Shown here: positions 61,048 through 64,000 of the stretch, piece by piece | How positions within the stretch are numbered: the first letter of the stretch is position 1 | How the letters are laid out: each line of letters begins with the position of its first letter | Source of the DNA: Streptomyces sp. DG1A-41 | Lineage (GTDB): Bacteria; Actinomycetota; Actinomycetes; Streptomycetales; Streptomycetaceae | Direction: 5' to 3' | Assembly (NCBI RefSeq): GCF_037055355.1 | Contig: NZ_CP146350.1 | Span: 8,927,015 to 8,991,014, forward strand | DNA: 64,000 nucleotides | Made by a program: the position numbers and the translations under genes | Notes under the pieces: model-generated | Seen by the model: the letters and a program-made list of their open reading frames with translations, nothing else | Databases searched by the model: none | Told to the model about the DNA's origin: nothing

Positions 61048-61269
61048 CTACTCAGCGCTGGGCTCAACGTCCTCGACGGGAGGACCGGAGAGGACCGTAA
61101 TCCCGTTGTAGGTGTACGCGATTTGCGAGGCCGGGTACGAGCCATCGCCGTCAGCAGTCGAGGGGTCCGCAGGGATATGCAATGGCTTGTATCCACCGTA
61201 TTTATTCTTGAGCTGCTGCAGCCTGGCAATGGCTTGGTCAACGGTCAAAGCGTCCCAGTCATCACTCAT
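61048..61269 (-). CDS. Small soluble protein, unknown
   Basis: 73 residues from ATG 61269 with GGGAAGG upstream: SDDWDALTVDQAIARLQQLK, NKYGGYKPLHIPADPSTADG, DGSYPASQIAYTYNGITVLS. An N-terminal T-(V/L)-D-x(3)-A-x-L-x-x-L-K helix and a beta C-terminus, like many phage and plasmid small proteins; compare the one at 32.17 kb. Single gene. Confidence 0.6.
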   Translation of the reverse strand: MSDDWDALTVDQAIARLQQLKNKYGGYKPLHIPADPSTADGDGSYPASQIAYTYNGITVLSGPPVEDVEPSAE

Positions 61270-61604
61270 GTTCGGCTGCCTTCCCTGCGGTCATTGGTCA
61301 TGAGTCACCTTCTGCAGAGGGCACCGGCCACCGCACGGTGGGTGCACCGTTTGGGTGGCGCTACGGCGACCTTGAGCAGCCTGAGCAGGGGCCGGAGCGG
61401 CAGGCTCCCCAGCCATCCGCACAGCGCGGGCAGTTCGCCGCGCGAGACCCCGGCCCTGACCTGCGCCGCGACAAGCGACAAGCGGCGCTACTGTCCCCCG
61501 GTCGCCGAGTAGTCGGCGCCGGGAGACCGGTCCCTGCGGGCAGAAGCCGAGCGCCGGCCCCGCCCGGCCTCATACCGCGCGGGCAAGGCCGCGTACCGCG
61601 CAGG
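61270..61604. other. Gap without a recognisable gene
   Basis: A plus-strand frame from 61338 is open but Arg/Gly/Pro-rich with no family resemblance. Promoter of the small minus-strand gene should lie at the left side. Confidence 0.3.
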
Positions 61605-61636
61605 GGGGCCGTGCCGGCTGCGTCCGGCACGGCCCC
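61605..61636. terminator. Strong hairpin terminator
   Basis: GGGGCCGTGCCGG pairs perfectly with CCGGCACGGCCCC around loop CTGCGT, 21 bases after the helicase stop. Confidence 0.85.
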
Positions 61637-61656
61637 TGATGCAGCCTTCCACACGG

Positions 61657-64000
61657 CTACACCGCCGCCCACTCCAACCCGAGCTCCGCCAGCTGCTGGA
61701 GTTTGTCGGGGGTGAGCTTGGCGCGCCTGCTCTTGCTGTTACTCAGGAACACCCCTAGTCGGACCTCTGTGCCATCGGGCAGGACTTCGATGTGGGAGCG
61801 GCTGATGGGCCCTGCGGAGCCCGTGCGGGCTTTGTACTGGGCGAGGGCTGCGATGCTTCGTTCGAAGGTGCCAGAGGCCGTCTTGGGGGCCTTGGCGGGT
61901 GTGTCCTGCTCCGGTGGCAGCGGGGTGATGCCGAGTTGCTCGAGGCGCTCGCGTTGCTCGTCCGTGAGCCCGGTCCACACCGTGTGCTGACGGTTCCTCT
62001 GGACAAACCGTCCGACGTCCATCCCGTGGACGGTGACGCCGGGTAGGACGTCGGCCTGGTCCTCGTCGCGCAGTAGCTCCCGCAGCGCGGCGTAGTTGCG
62101 CTGCCAGTCCGCCGGCCACGCCGGGTTCCAGTCCGGGTCGAGCTCCTTGAGCGCCTGCTCCCACTCCGGGTGACCGTCCAGAGCACCGGGCCGCCGAAGG
62201 TTGGACAGCCATTGCCCCACCGGCCTGTCCAGCGCTGTCGCCGACCTCGGTGCGCACAGGGTCCAGTGCATCTCGTAGTAGGCGCGGGCCGCTTCCAGGT
62301 TCTCCTGGAACCGCTCATCCGCCAGGCTCCACACCATGCCGAGTTTCTCCAGCCGTCGGGCGCGTTGGCCGGTCATCTGCCCGGTCCCGTAGGCCCTTCG
62401 CTGTTCGGCGACCCATTGCCCAAGGGGGTGCGGGCCGGGGGGCTCCTTGTGGCCGTAGGGGACGCGGGCGTGGCCCTCGCGTTCGGTGAACCGCTTGAGC
62501 GCGGCCCAGCCGCGTGCCCAGTCCTGGCGTTCGGTGTCGATCACGTTGAACGACACCCAGTTTGCGACCATCACCGGGTCACGGGGAGCGGCGAAGCGGA
62601 GCAGCAGGCGGGATTCTTCCTCGCCTTCCTCTGGCTCCGGGCCGATGAAGGCGGACGGCTGCACCACGTCCTTCTGCGGCTCCTGCGGAATAGCGAGCAA
62701 TTCCACCGCCTCTTCATCATGAGCCCGCAGACCCTCCAATACCTTCACCAAATTCCGATACGATCCCGAGGTGAACATTTCCTCGGGCTGTTCTCCGGGC
62801 TGGAGAAATACCGGCACGATCAGAGAAGCGAGCTTTCCCTGTCCGGGCTTTTGCCGCAGCGCCCGGCCGATGGCCTGGACGATGTCGTGCGGCGCGCCCT
62901 TGGGGTCCAGCAGGGCCACACAGTCCACGGCCCGGATGTCGACGCCCTCGCCCAGGACGCGACAGTTGGAGAGCACGGCCCGCTGCGCGGTGGACCCGAA
63001 CGAGCCCAACACCTCCCGCCAGGCGCTCCGGGGCGTGCTCGCCGCACAGCCAGTTGGCCCAGATCCGCTTCGGGTACTTCTCCGGCTGGTCAGCGTGCAG
63101 CTTGGCAGCCACCCGCTGAAGCCCCTCCGCGTATGCCTGCGCCTCGATCGTCCGGTGGTGGAAGGTGATGCACGTCTGGAGCCCGTGCTGCGCCATCGTG
63201 TGCAGGAGCGCGGCCTGGAGGGCCCCGAGTCGTTGCCCGCGGACTTCCTCGGTGTACCGGTCCTCGCCATAGAGCCGCTCGGGCGTGAGGACCGGGTCCT
63301 GGAGCTCCAGGACGATGATCTGGTACCGAGCCAGAAGACCACGCGAGACGGCCGATGCCAGCGACAGCTTGTAGAGCACGGGCCCGAAGATCTTCTCGTC
63401 GTCCATGGAAGCCGCCATCTCCCGCGGCAGCGGGTCACGTACCCCCTCGGCAACCTCCCGGTTGGGCCGCTCCTCCCAGATCCGCGGCGTGGCCGTCAGG
63501 TACAGCCGCCGGTATGCCGGGATGACGGTCTGGTCGTGGATGTCCGCCCACGCCTTCCCCATCGACCCACTTGTCCTGTGGGCCTCGTCCACGCACGCGA
63601 GGTCCACCGGGGAAAGCTTCTGGCCGTAGGCGCCCTCGAAGGCCTCCGCCAGGACGGGCAGGGACGCGTACGTGGCGTAGATGGTCACGGGTCCCGTGCC
63701 GTGCCACAGGGCCAGCTGCACGGGGTTGGTGGTGGAGCGCACCTTGAGGTTCCACAGCTCGGGGTCGTCCTGGAGCGAACACGCCGCCACGGCCGGCCCT
63801 TTGTGCCCGGCCTCGTGCCACGCCTTCACCGTCTGCGCCAGCAGGTCCAGCGTCGGCACCAGCACAAGAATGCGCCCCTTGGGCACAAGCCGTTTTGCCG
63901 ACGCGGCAGCAATGATGGTTTTTCCCGTGCCGCATGCGGCGTGTACCTGTCCGCGGAGGCCGTTGAAGGGAATGCCGCCGGGCGGGATGTCGAGTCCGCG
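61657..64000 (-). pseudogene. DEAD/DEAH-type helicase with helicase-associated repeats (partial, one frameshift)
   Basis: The 5' end lies beyond the window. Visible motifs: Walker A in VHAACGTGKTIIAAASAKRL, ILVLVPTLDLLAQT, the DEAH box in LACVDEAHRTSGSMGKAWAD, YLTATPR, then (one base shift near 63025) AVLSNCRVLGEGVDIRAVDC, DIVQAIGRALRQKPGQGKLA (motif VI). The C-terminal half carries helicase-associated (HA) repeats: WARGWAALKRFTEREGHARV, PYGHKEPPGPHPLGQWVAEQ, RRAYGTGQMTGQRARRLEKL and further copies. Such proteins are common on Streptomyces accessory elements; role unknown, possibly defence or DNA maintenance. Visible length about 780 residues. Confidence 0.85.

Noticed and set aside
1..64000. 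tRNA or rRNA genes and an attachment site for an integrative element
   Set aside because: No cloverleaf with the conserved TTC-G-A-C region or rRNA block was recognised by eye, and no direct repeat next to the integrase remnants stood out; a tRNA scan would decide.

Overview
The window is high-GC DNA from an actinomycete, almost certainly a Streptomyces or close relative. The evidence is the GC-saturated third codon positions, frequent GTG/TTG starts, the Streptomyces-type IS families, a VanJ-like membrane phosphatase, LEA-like/DUF3618/SPW stress genes and a type I-E CRISPR system with the usual actinobacterial repeat. It is an accessory region: roughly a third is insertion sequences or their debris, with broken genes between them, as in a chromosome arm or an integrated plasmid. 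No rRNA or tRNA gene was recognised.

Layout. 1-2.9 kb: the 3' end of a UvrA-like gene, then an IS256 scrap, an intact IS5 element and an intact IS630 element placed end to end, and two more transposase scraps. 3-5.1 kb: an FHA-domain gene overlapping a membrane Ser/Thr kinase that carries an extracellular peptidoglycan-binding domain. 5.3-8.4 kb: small remnants, a nucleotide-metabolism-like protein, and an ArsR repressor with an ArsO-like flavoprotein. 8.4-14.7 kb: an SDR / luciferase-domain / cupin operon, a TetR regulator with two palindromic operators, a divergent MFS exporter and FAD monooxygenase (both damaged), and the VanJ-like gene, whose stop codon is the target site of an IS5-family element with an antisense passenger gene. 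16.4-31.8 kb: a graveyard with IS3, IS110, IS6, IS630 and IS701 pieces, truncated metabolic genes, two adjacent large tyrosine recombinases joined head-to-head to a third, and a two-gene membrane lectin unit. 32-35 kb: a small protein and a large protein with a HEPN RNase motif. 35-38.3 kb: a dehydrogenase / sugar-isomerase-like operon facing a LacI regulator across three copies of one palindromic operator. 38.5-43.4 kb: DNA ligase and ParB fragments, and an IS3 interrupted by an IS30. 43.4-48 kb: a stress island (cold-shock protein, LEA-like, holin-like, DUF3618, hemerythrin, SPW proteins) with GGGTAC boxes like the Streptomyces SigB promoter. 48-51 kb: two IS701-family elements in tandem. 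51-60.6 kb: a full type I-E cas operon (cas3-cse1-cse2-cas7-cas5-cas6-cas1-cas2) flanked by two outward-facing CRISPR arrays of one spacer each. 60.6-64 kb: a DUF2252 fragment, a small protein and a large helicase with helicase-associated repeats, cut by the window end.

A strong caution: many genes that are otherwise full length (cas3, cas7, cas5, cas6, cas1, the MFS, lacI, hemerythrin, HEPN and helicase genes, and several transposases) change reading frame by one base, often in C or G runs, and homology resumes at once. This could be sequencing indels as easily as decay. Gene functions below are read across those shifts.
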